A model generated the notes under the pieces. It saw nothing but the letters and a program-made list of their open reading frames with translations, was not told the DNA's origin and searched no databases. DNA of 32,030 bases from positions 195,282 to 227,311 of the forward strand of contig NZ_PFGL01000063.1 in NCBI RefSeq assembly GCF_002783505.1. Reading direction: 5' to 3'. The stretch is from Shewanella sp. CG12_big_fil_rev_8_21_14_0_65_47_15. Lineage in GTDB: Bacteria; Pseudomonadota; Gammaproteobacteria; Enterobacterales; Shewanellaceae. Both the position numbers and the translations under genes were made by a program. Of this stretch, positions 8,334 to 15,850 are shown in pieces. Each line of letters opens with the position of its first letter. Position 1 is the first letter of the stretch.

Positions 8334-8339
8334 ATTGTA
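8334..8339 (-). promoter_or_regulatory. Candidate -10 box of ssrA
   Basis: TACAAT on the minus strand ends 10 nt before the mature tmRNA 5' G. This spacing fits a precursor a few nt longer that RNase P trims, as in E. coli. No good -35 is seen. Confidence 0.45.
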
Positions 8340-8395
8340 ACCTGTCGCTTAAAGATAACCTAGTGTCATTTATAACAAGTTCAATCATTTGTTCA

Positions 8396-8887
8396 TTATC
8401 CGCGCGTTTTCTCTTTTTTCATCACCCGGGCTTTTTCAACTTCCCATTCCCGTGCTTTGGTGTCTTCGCGCTTATCGTGATCTTTTTTACCTTTGCCTAG
8501 GCCAATTTCGACTTTGACCCATGCACCTTTACGCCAGTACATTGAGATCGGAATAATAGAATAGCCCTGGCGTTCGACTAAGCCTGCAAGTTTGTCGAGT
8601 TCTTTGCGGCTTAGGAGTAATTTTTTTAATCGAAGCGGGTCGCAAACTACGTGTGTCGATGCAGTATTGAGCGGAATAATAGTGCAGCCATGCATAAAGG
8701 CTTCACCATTTTTCAGGAATACATAGCAGTCCGAGAGGTTGACCTTACCCATACGGATCGACTTCACTTCCCATCCCATAAGGGACAGGCCAGCTTCCAT
8801 TTTTTCTTCGAAACGGTATTCGAAGGTTGCGCGCTTATTGCGTGCGATAGTCGCAGGCGCGGCTTTTTTTGAGTTTTTCTTTACCAT
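8396..8887 (-). CDS. smpB: SsrA-binding protein SmpB
   Basis: 163 residues when started at [10 protein letters not shown] (8887), the conserved N-terminus; the ten residues upstream in frame are not family-like. Conserved features: [33 protein letters not shown], ending in a basic tail with the [11 protein letters not shown] segment that folds into the mRNA channel. It binds the tRNA-like domain of tmRNA and delivers it to stalled ribosomes. It is encoded just upstream of ssrA on the same strand (72 bp), and divergent from ratA. Confidence 0.96.
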   Translation of the reverse strand: MVKKNSKKAAPATIARNKRATFEYRFEEKMEAGLSLMGWEVKSIRMGKVNLSDCYVFLKNGEAFMHGCTIIPLNTASTHVVCDPLRLKKLLLSRKELDKLAGLVERQGYSIIPISMYWRKGAWVKVEIGLGKGKKDHDKREDTKAREWEVEKARVMKKEKTRG

Positions 8888-9156
8888 AGTGGCGCCATTA
8901 TACGCACGGTGAATCAATTTGGTATTGATATAAGGGCTTATTTGACTTATTTCAACCCTATAGTATTTTATTGCTGCTTTTTTACACTCACTTAGTGCAA
9001 AACGCTATGGGTGTGATGCCCCTATGTGAGCAAGGGATGCGTTTTTTGCGTATCGTGATAAAATCCCATGCAATTTTTAGTTTCCCTAGGTTTATTAGGG
9101 CACGTGAGTTTATCTGGAATCGCGTGAATTGGTTATGTAAAGAGTGCCTAAGCCCT

Positions 9157-9594
9157 ATGCCGCAAATTTCCCGAAGTGTGTTAGTTCGTTTTAGTGCTAT
9201 GCAAATGTATGATTTAGTTAATGATGTTGAGTCGTATAAAGAGTTCTTACCCGGTTGTGTTGGCGGAAAAGTGTTGGAGTTTGATGGTCAAACTATGCTG
9301 GCTTCGGTTGATGTGAGCAAGGCGGGGATCCGTAAAACTTTTACCACGCGTAATCAGGTTGTTCCCGGTAAAAGTATTGATTTAACGTTAGAAAATGGGC
9401 CTTTTAAACATTTACTCGGACAGTGGCGTTTTACCGAATTAACCGAGGACGCCTGTAAGGTAGAATTCGATTTAAGTTTTGAGTTTTCAAGCTCACTCGT
9501 CGATATGGCCTTTGGTAAAGTGTTTAATGATCTTATGGTATCAATGGTGACGGCGTTTACGAGCCGCGCTAAGGTAATTTACCGTGGTAAATGA
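9157..9594 (+). CDS. ratA: RatA / Coq10-like START-domain protein
   Basis: 145 residues from MPQISRSVLV, the family start; the longer upstream extension of the open frame is not family-like. A single polyketide-cyclase/START domain is visible: RFSAMQMYDLVNDVESYKEF, LPGC, LENGPFKHLLGQWRF, and the helix SLVDMAFGKVFNDLM. E. coli RatA is reported to bind the 50S subunit and block 70S formation; the same family includes the ubiquinone-binding Coq10, so toxin annotation should be taken with care. It overlaps rnfH by 11 bp, so the two are co-translated. The conserved smpB/ratA-rnfH neighbourhood supports the call. Confidence 0.93.
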   Translation: MPQISRSVLVRFSAMQMYDLVNDVESYKEFLPGCVGGKVLEFDGQTMLASVDVSKAGIRKTFTTRNQVVPGKSIDLTLENGPFKHLLGQWRFTELTEDACKVEFDLSFEFSSSLVDMAFGKVFNDLMVSMVTAFTSRAKVIYRGK

Positions 9595-9916
9595 AGCAGA
9601 TAAGTTTGTAGTCGATGTGGTTTATGCTCTGCCTACGCAGCAGAAAGTCATTTCGGTGAGCGTGCATCCTGGCACGAGCGCGATTGAGATAGTTCGCCTG
9701 AGTAATATGGTGAGTTTTTTCCCTGAGATCGATCTAGAAACCGTTAAATTAGGCGTGTTTAGCAATCTGGTTAAACATGATCAAGTGATTTTACCGGGGC
9801 AGAGGGTTGAAATTTACCGCCCTTTGATTGCCGATCCTAAGGATGTACGCCGTCGCCGTGCCGATAAGGCTAAGGATGAGGGCCGTGCAAACAAAGTCAC
9901 TGGGGGCCGTGCTTAA
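9584..9916 (+). CDS. rnfH: RnfH-family (UPF0125 / RatB) protein
   Basis: 110 residues with a ubiquitin-like beta-grasp fold; family motifs FVVDVVYALPTQQKVISVSV, GVFSNLVKHDQVILPGQRVE and IYRPLIADPKDVRRRRA are visible. Molecular role is not established; it is almost always paired with ratA. The start is a GTG inside the ratA end (11-bp overlap), which gives tight translational coupling. The gene ends 25 bp before a strong terminator. Confidence 0.93.
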   Translation: MVNEADKFVVDVVYALPTQQKVISVSVHPGTSAIEIVRLSNMVSFFPEIDLETVKLGVFSNLVKHDQVILPGQRVEIYRPLIADPKDVRRRRADKAKDEGRANKVTGGRA

Positions 9917-9941
9917 TGCTATTTTGCACATTATGGGCATT

Positions 9942-9980
9942 AGAAATAAAAAAAGCGCGTTAGGCGCTTTTTTTATTTCT
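9942..9980. terminator. Bidirectional terminator between rnfH and bamE
   Basis: A perfect 17-bp stem, AGAAATAAAAAAAGCGC (9942-9958) and its complement (9964-9980), 5-nt loop GTTAG. The A7/T7 tracts make it function in both directions for the convergent genes. Confidence 0.95.
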
Positions 9981-10013
9981 AAATCAATTCAAAGTGCTAT
10001 TAAGTTTTTGACA

Positions 10014-10505
10014 CTACTTAATGGGTTTTTGCACTTGTGCCTCAGATTGATTTTCTTTCACTAACGGTTTTTCATCCGGACGCTGAACTGGGATCAAAGG
10101 TGTTGTTTCGGCCGTTGTTGCCATAGGCAACTTGCTTTGTTCAAGTGGGGTATCAAATTCTTTACTTAATTCGTAATCCCCAGTGACCGAAGTTAATTTG
10201 TTGCCCGTAAAACGCAGGATCAACTCTTTGTGGGTGATACTGGCATCGCGACCACTCTTATAGTGATAAACATAATACCAAGCGTCGTCGGCAAAGCTAT
10301 CGCGTAACACCGGACGGCCGAGAATGTATTCGGCTTGTTCTTTGGTCATGTCGATACGCAACTTTTCAACTTGTTGCTGTTCCATGTAGTTACCCTGTGG
10401 AATGTCCGGCTTATAAATTAACCAATCGAACACACTACAAGCACTGAGCGAAACAGAGAGCGCCACAGCGCCCAGCAGGGTAAGACTTTGCTTTTTATTG
10501 ATCAT
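10014..10505 (-). CDS. bamE: Outer membrane assembly lipoprotein BamE (SmpA/OmlA)
   Basis: 163 residues from MINKKQSLTLL (10505). A lipoprotein signal peptide ends at the lipobox LSAC (Cys about 22), followed by the SmpA_OmlA domain: IPQGNYMEQQQVEKLRIDMT, KEQAEYILGRPVLRDSF, WYYVYHY. It is a subunit of the Bam complex that inserts beta-barrels into the outer membrane, and would serve the porin and TonB receptor in this window. The C-terminal 50 residues are a low-complexity Pro/Gln-rich tail, longer than in E. coli (113 residues). The upstream part of the open frame has no lipoprotein logic and is left out. Confidence 0.95.
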   Translation of the reverse strand: MINKKQSLTLLGAVALSVSLSACSVFDWLIYKPDIPQGNYMEQQQVEKLRIDMTKEQAEYILGRPVLRDSFADDAWYYVYHYKSGRDASITHKELILRFTGNKLTSVTGDYELSKEFDTPLEQSKLPMATTAETTPLIPVQRPDEKPLVKENQSEAQVQKPIK

Positions 10506-10927
10506 TGTATGCGCTACTTCTGAAAATCTGGCGGCCATAATACCCAAGCATTCCCCCTTATGACAAGGGCATTCGGGCTTTGCTGCCTTCATAGTTCGAA
10601 TTGTGTGAGTTTTCGACCAAGGATATGGAGTTAAGTTCTCAAACAGAGAAGATATTTGTTGATTATTGAACCTAGGTTTTCGTTTTGTTTGCTTATTGAT
10701 GAAGGAATACCTAAGGATAAGCAAATTTTGCCAAATCGAGTCTAGCGATGTAGCAATGTTGTAAAAACATGGGTAGAGTTGTGAAAGTGTTTTATTTTGA
10801 TGGCGTTAGCATTTTTTCAGCATTTTAGGGAGTAGCATAGGGTTTCGCTATTGCCATCTCACCAGTTATGGTAACACTTTAATTAATAAGACAAAAACGC
10901 ATATTGCAAAGTGAGTTTGGAGGTAGT
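10506..10927. other. Divergent intergenic region bamE / borosin operon
   Basis: About 420 bp holding promoters for both sides. ATGTT and AACAT around 10757-10771 can form a small hairpin. No strong operator is recognised. GGAGGT at 10919-10924 is the ribosome binding site for the methyltransferase. Confidence 0.4.
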
Positions 10928-11719
10928 TTGGGATCATTAGTCTGTGTGGGTACAGGTTTGCAGTTAGCGGGACAGATCAGCGTCTTAAGCCGTAGCTATA
11001 TTGAACATGCCGATATTGTGTTTTCCCTTTTACCCGACGGTTTCTCACAGCGTTGGTTGATGAAACTCAACCCCAATGTCATCAATTTGCAGCAGTTTTA
11101 TGCGCAAAATGATGAAGTGAAAAATCGCAGAGAAACCTATGAGCAGATGGTCAATGCCATATTAGCAGCGGTAAGGGCGGGTAAAAAAACCGTTTGTGCG
11201 CTCTATGGGCATCCTGGGGTGTTTGCCTGTGTTTCCCATATGGCGATTGCACGGGCGCGGGAGGAGGGATTTTCGGCCAAGATGGAGCCGGGGATCTCGG
11301 CCGAAGCGTGTTTATGGGCGGATCTGGGTATTGACCCTGGTAACTCTGGTCACCAAAGTTTTGAAGCCAGCCAGTTTATGTTTTTTAAGCATGTGCCCGA
11401 TCCGACAACCCACTTATTACTCTGGCAAATTGCCATTGCGGGTGAGCATACATTAACGCAGTTCCATACCTCGGCGGACAGATTGCAAATTCTGGTGGAA
11501 CAACTGAACCAATGGTATCCCCTCGATCATGAGGTGGTCATATATGAAGCGGCAAACTTGCCGGTACAAACGGCGCGCATCGAACGTTTACCATTAGCTA
11601 ATTTACCCCAAGCACACCTAACACCGATTAGCACTCTGTTAATTCCGCCAGCAAAAAAGCTGGAATACAACTATGCTATTTTGGCTAAGTTAGGGATCGG
11701 CCCCGAAGATTTGGGCTAA
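10928..11719 (+). CDS. sonM: Borosin-type peptide alpha-N-methyltransferase (SonM-like)
   Basis: 263 residues from a TTG start (LGSLVCVGTGLQLAG), chosen because it matches the N-terminus I recall for S. oneidensis SonM and follows GGAGGT, though spacing (3 nt) is tight; the frame extends to 10904. The fold is a tetrapyrrole (precorrin) methylase: VCVGTGLQLAG, ALYGHPGVFACVSHMA, EPGISAEACLWADLG. Arg67, Tyr71 and Tyr93 have the same spacing as Arg72, Tyr76 and Tyr98 of the fungal borosin enzyme OphMA. The enzyme uses SAM to methylate backbone amides of the peptide encoded 47 bp downstream; in fungi the two are fused, here they are split. A generic annotation as a corrin/precorrin methylase would be misleading. 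Confidence 0.9.
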   Translation: MGSLVCVGTGLQLAGQISVLSRSYIEHADIVFSLLPDGFSQRWLMKLNPNVINLQQFYAQNDEVKNRRETYEQMVNAILAAVRAGKKTVCALYGHPGVFACVSHMAIARAREEGFSAKMEPGISAEACLWADLGIDPGNSGHQSFEASQFMFFKHVPDPTTHLLLWQIAIAGEHTLTQFHTSADRLQILVEQLNQWYPLDHEVVIYEAANLPVQTARIERLPLANLPQAHLTPISTLLIPPAKKLEYNYAILAKLGIGPEDLG

Positions 11720-11766
11720 ATTGTAGTGTGGTATTGAACCATTATTATTAACAATAAGGAGAAAAC

Positions 11767-11982
11767 ATGTCTGCATTATCGGATTTTTTTACCCAGCTAG
11801 GCCAAGATGCGCAGTTGATGGAAGACTATAAACAGAACCCTGAGGCTGTAATGCGTGCCCATGGATTAACTGATGAAGAGATTACCGCTGTGATGACGGG
11901 GGATATGGAAAAATTGAAAACCTTAAGTGGCGATGAGAAGTATCAATCTTACCTTGTTATTTCACATGGTAATGGTGATTAA
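11767..11982 (+). CDS. sonA: Borosin precursor peptide (SonA-like)
   Basis: 71 residues, with AAGGAG at good spacing before the ATG. Residues about 1-50 (SALSDFFTQLGQDAQLMEDY, EAVMRAHGLTDEEITAVMTG) are the all-helical borosin-binding domain, related in fold to the LigA-type small subunit of extradiol dioxygenases. The core is the C-terminal tail YQSYLVISHGNGD; Leu63 and Ile65 are the positions reported as N-methylated in S. oneidensis SonA. No protease site is obvious and the final product of such bacterial split systems is not known. The downstream cyclase begins with the base after the stop codon. Identification is from memory of the MR-1 protein, from which this differs at a few residues around 38-58. 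Confidence 0.9.
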   Translation: MSALSDFFTQLGQDAQLMEDYKQNPEAVMRAHGLTDEEITAVMTGDMEKLKTLSGDEKYQSYLVISHGNGD

Positions 11983-13774
11983 TTGAAGCGTGTTTGCACT
12001 TTATTTGCGATTATTTTGGGCATACTCAGTATGCCCTTAATTGCTGCGCCTATAAATTATGATGAAGCGCTAACTAAGATTGAAGCATTACAACATTCTG
12101 ACTTACCTGCCGCAATAACCAAGCTTAATACGATTGAACCTGAATTTGATAGGATGTCGCGCTTACAGCAGGGACGATTTTTGGTCTTTAAAGGTGCAGC
12201 TTCTATTTACACTGGAGAGTATCAAGCTGCAGTTGATATATTGAATCAGTCAGAAGCCTTACTGAAAGATTCTGATATGCTATTTTCTGCATATAGCTAT
12301 GAGGCGACAGCCTATATTGCTTTACGCTATTTCAATGATGCTTTCAATGTGATGGGGAAGAGTCTTGGATTAATTGAGCGCATTGAAGATGTTAACCTTA
12401 AACGTGCCTCATATTTACGTTTGGCCAGTCTCTATACCGCCATGGGGATTACAGAAGAAGTGGCAACATACGCAGCTAAAGCTCTTGCTCTTGCTTCCCC
12501 TAATGATGTTAAAGATGTGTGTGTATCTAAACTATATTTATCCGTACACCAGCTAGAGGTGAAATCATATGCTAAAGCATTTGATGAATTTAAATTCACT
12601 CGTAACTTTTGTGAGTCTAATGGTTATCCACTAATTGCATATATTGCATTAAAAGGCATGGGTGAATCTAAGTTAAGGTTGGATGAACCACTCCCAGCCG
12701 TATCCTATCTATTAGATTCGCTAAAAGGTTATGAGTCATTTAATTTTCAACTTGAGATAAATAGTACACATGGGTTGCTTAGTGAAGCCTATTTGATGTT
12801 ACAAGATTTTGCGAAAGCAGAGTTACATGCTCAGCATGTGATGAAACTTTCCGATGACTCTAGTAATACGGAACTTAAGCACACGGCCTCTCGGGTGCTC
12901 GCCAAGATTAGTGCTCAAAATAAACAATTTGAGCAAGCCTATGAATATTCAAGAAAAGAGCAAAATTATAATCAACTGATTTTTGATCAGTCTAAGATGA
13001 AGACCCTCGCTTATCAGGCGGCTAAATTTAACGCCGATGAACAGGCGCGTGAAATCAATTTACTCAACAAAGAGCGTGAACTCTATATTGCCCAGCAAAT
13101 GGTAAAGGAGCGTGAGTATACTAATATGCTGATGTTTATCACTATATTAGTGGGCGGACTGTTTTTCCTCGGGATTTTATTAATCGTTGGCAGTTTGCAA
13201 AAGCGCAAATTTATGCGCATGGCGAGGATCGATGCCCTCACCGGCGTGCTTAATCGTGGGGCGGGGCAAGAGCTAGGGGAAAACCTGTTTGTACAAGTCG
13301 CGGCCCGGGGGGGGGGATTTTTGCGTGATCTTGTTCGACTTAGATCACTTTAAGTTAATTAATGACTCCTATGGTCACGGTACTGGAGATTGGGCGCTGA
13401 AAAAGGTCGTTGAGTCGATTAAGCCCCATATCCGCAATGGTGATGTGTTTGCCCGTATTGGTGGCGAAGAGTTTGCAATCTTTTTACCCTATGCTAATGA
13501 AGCAAAGGGCATGGAGGTTGCCGAGCTGTGCCGAACCAAAATTGAGGCAATTGATACCCATCATTCGGGGCATAAATTTGTGATCACCGCCAGTTTTGGG
13601 GCGAGTGGTATGAGGCAGGAGGATTTAAGTCTCGATCCCCTACTGCACCGTGCCGATATGGCCTTATACGCCGTGAAATCCAGTGGGCGTAATAGCATTT
13701 GTTGCTATTCGGATATATTAAAGTCCGATAAACAAGCGACCAGTTTAGGTAATCGATTAGTGAGCTTGCCATAG
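11983..13774 (+). pseudogene. Membrane TPR-GGDEF diguanylate cyclase, frameshifted at a G10 run
   Basis: Read across one frameshift it is about 596 residues: a signal sequence (MKRVCTLFAIILGILSMPLIAA), a periplasmic helical-repeat (TPR-like) sensor region to about 340, a coiled-coil stretch (to about 380), a transmembrane helix (about 382-405, MLMFITILVGGLFFLGILLI), then a cytoplasmic GGDEF domain starting RIDALTGVLNR. The active site is GGEEF, the substrate loop FDLDHFKLINDSYGH is intact, and RNGD five residues before GGEEF is an allosteric I-site, so the domain should make c-di-GMP from GTP. The frame breaks at ten G (13307-13316); nine would restore ARGGDFCVILFD. The TTG start directly follows the sonA stop with no clear Shine-Dalgarno, so translation is probably coupled. 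May be a functional gene with a base error or a phase-variable tract. Confidence 0.85.
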
Positions 13775-13956
13775 CGGTTTTAGCGGTTGGGTTAGTGAAT
13801 GCCGCCGCGGGTTAATGGGTGTTTTTATTCATCTGTTTTTGTCTTGTTCCACGTTTCTCCCTGTTTTCCTCCTTCGCCGATTTATCCTTGTGTTTTGATT
13901 TTTCTCCTAAGTTTTAGGGTTTGTTAACAAATAAATAGGGTATGATTAGCGATTAT

Positions 13957-13970
13957 TACCTAATTAGGTA
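13957..13970. promoter_or_regulatory. 14-bp palindrome upstream of the antiporter gene
   Basis: TACCTAATTAGGTA is a perfect palindrome 43 bp before the ATG of the Kef-like gene, in a place for an operator or activator site. The regulator is not identifiable. The rest of 13775-14012 shows nothing else. Confidence 0.35.
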
Positions 13971-14012
13971 TGAGCGCTTGTTTTCCATAATTTTTACTTT
14001 GTTGGAGCCCTG

Positions 14013-15782
14013 ATGGAACAGTCGAGTTTGCTGACTTCTGTGCTACTTTTTTTACTCGCCGCGGTGATTCTTGTGCCCTTAGGTAAGCGCTTTGGCGCGG
14101 GGCCTATTCTGTCTTATCTTGCTGCTGGGGTGATTTTAGGGCCTGGAGGCATGGCGTTAGTTTCCGATCCTGCCGCCGTTTTACACTTTGCCGAGCTTGG
14201 CGTGGTGCTGATGCTGTTTGTGCTCGGGCTTGAACTCAATCCAAGTAAACTTTGGGAACTGCGCAGCGCTATTTTTGGCTTAGGCAGCGGTCAGTTACTG
14301 CTTTCCTGGGCGGCGATTGGTGGCTTAGCTTGGGGATTTGGCCTATCCGTTGAGGCGGCGTTAGTGGTCGGTGCTGCGCTATCCCTATCTTCGACCGCTT
14401 TTGCGGTGCAGCTGATGAGTGAGCATAGACTACTGACTACTCCACTTGGGCGCGATGCCTTTGGGGTACTGTTAATGCAGGATCTTGCCGTGATCCCTAT
14501 GCTGTTACTCACAGCCTACTTAGCACCTAATTCGGCACAGATTGCACACCATGCCGTGCCTTGGTATTGGACCTGTGTGGCCTTAGTCGGCTTTGTGTTG
14601 GTGGGCAAATATTTACTGCCGCGCGTGCTAAAACTCGTCGCCAGCAGTGGCGTCCGTGAAGTGCTGACCGCCTTTGCATTATTGCTGGTGATGGGCAGTG
14701 CCGAGTTGATGGAATGGCTCGGGTTATCCGCGGGTATGGGGGCATTTTTAGCGGGGATTATGCTAGCAAACTCCAGCTATCGACATCAGCTTGAAACGGA
14801 CATCGAACCCTTTAAGGGGCTCTTACTCGGACTGTTTTTTATGGCGGTCGGTATGAGTATGGATTTAACGTTATTGCTGACTGAGCCCTTACTTATCTTA
14901 GCCATATTGCTGGGTATGTTAGTGATTAAAACCTTAGTACTGATGTTCCTTGGGCGCTTACGTCATCATACATGGCGCCCGAGTATTGCCCTTGGATTAA
15001 TCTTGGCTGAGGGGGGCGAGTTTGCCTTTGTGCTGTTATCGCAGGCGCAATTATCCGGTATTGTGGGCGACAAAATTGCACAGATTTTAGTGCTTGCTAT
15101 CGGTCTATCGATGGCGGTTACACCGCTGATTTTCACCTTGTTCCGGGCCACTAAAGCTAAAGTGGTGGATACCCGCCTGCCCGATACCATTAATGTGACT
15201 GAGTCAGAGGTGGTGATCGCTGGCTTTGGTCGAGTAGGACAGATAACGGGACGGATTTTGGCCTCCTCGGGTATTCCATTTGTGGCTTTGGATAAGGATG
15301 CCAGCCATGTGGATGTGATCCGTAAATATGGCGGTGAAGTGTATTTTGGTGATGCGAGACGGTTAGATATGTTGATGTCGGCGGGGATTGCACGCTCACG
15401 GTTACTCTTGCTGGCGGTCGATAACGTTGAGGATTCCATCGAGATTGCCCAGCAAGTGAAAACCCATTTCCCCCATATCCATATTGTGGCGCGGGCAAGG
15501 GATCGTAACCATGCCTATCGCTTGATGAGTCTGGGGGTAACCGATGTGTTCCGGGAAACCTTTGGCTCGGCGTTATCCGCCAGCGAGAAGATCCTTCAAG
15601 GCTTAGGTTTGTCGCAGGTGCAGGCCAACGAACGGGTGAAAATTTTTGCCGAGCACGATAAAAAGCTGGTGGTTGCCAGTGCCGCCCATCAACATGATTT
15701 AGCGACGCTGATTGATTTATCAAACAAAGGTAAAGCCGAGTTGGAGTCCTTGATGCGCGGCGATAGGGAAAATGTGAGTTAA
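14013..15782 (+). CDS. kefB: Kef-type monovalent cation:proton antiporter (CPA2) with TrkA-N domain
   Basis: 589 residues. About 12 membrane helices occupy residues 5-375 (Na_H_Exchanger), with the conserved FVLGLEL (65-75) and the QD pair in LLMQDLAVIPML (about 153-164). The inter-helix segment RHQLETDIEPFKGLLLGLFF (257-276) matches the regulatory loop of KefB/KefC. A cytosolic TrkA-N (RCK) domain follows, with the nucleotide motif VIAGFGRVGQITGRIL (401-416). Kef proteins release K+ in exchange for H+ when glutathione adducts bind, protecting against electrophiles; whether this paralog is glutathione-gated cannot be told, so kefB is a family-level symbol. GGAG precedes the ATG. The gene is monocistronic and ends at a terminator shared with the TonB receptor. 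Confidence 0.88.
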   Translation: MEQSSLLTSVLLFLLAAVILVPLGKRFGAGPILSYLAAGVILGPGGMALVSDPAAVLHFAELGVVLMLFVLGLELNPSKLWELRSAIFGLGSGQLLLSWAAIGGLAWGFGLSVEAALVVGAALSLSSTAFAVQLMSEHRLLTTPLGRDAFGVLLMQDLAVIPMLLLTAYLAPNSAQIAHHAVPWYWTCVALVGFVLVGKYLLPRVLKLVASSGVREVLTAFALLLVMGSAELMEWLGLSAGMGAFLAGIMLANSSYRHQLETDIEPFKGLLLGLFFMAVGMSMDLTLLLTEPLLILAILLGMLVIKTLVLMFLGRLRHHTWRPSIALGLILAEGGEFAFVLLSQAQLSGIVGDKIAQILVLAIGLSMAVTPLIFTLFRATKAKVVDTRLPDTINVTESEVVIAGFGRVGQITGRILASSGIPFVALDKDASHVDVIRKYGGEVYFGDARRLDMLMSAGIARSRLLLLAVDNVEDSIEIAQQVKTHFPHIHIVARARDRNHAYRLMSLGVTDVFRETFGSALSASEKILQGLGLSQVQANERVKIFAEHDKKLVVASAAHQHDLATLIDLSNKGKAELESLMRGDRENVS

Positions 15783-15800
15783 GTTTTATTGCCTAAAAGA

Positions 15801-15828
15801 AATAAGAGAGCCCATAGGCTCTCTTATT
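15801..15828. terminator. Bidirectional terminator between antiporter and TonB receptor
   Basis: A perfect 12-bp stem, AATAAGAGAGCC (15801-15812) and GGCTCTCTTATT (15817-15828), with loop CATA, between the two convergent genes. Confidence 0.88.
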
Positions 15829-15850
15829 ATTTATGGCTGCGGGAGAATGC

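Noticed and set aside
9828..10064. Frame overlapping the rnfH end
   Set aside because: Runs through the strong bidirectional terminator and is a shadow of rnfH.
10928..11719. Annotation as a corrin or precorrin methyltransferase
   Set aside because: No cobalamin genes nearby, while the adjacent precursor peptide and residue spacing point to a borosin enzyme.
15190..15723. 177-codon antisense frame inside the antiporter gene
   Set aside because: A mirror of the high-GC coding strand; basic/proline-rich shadow composition.
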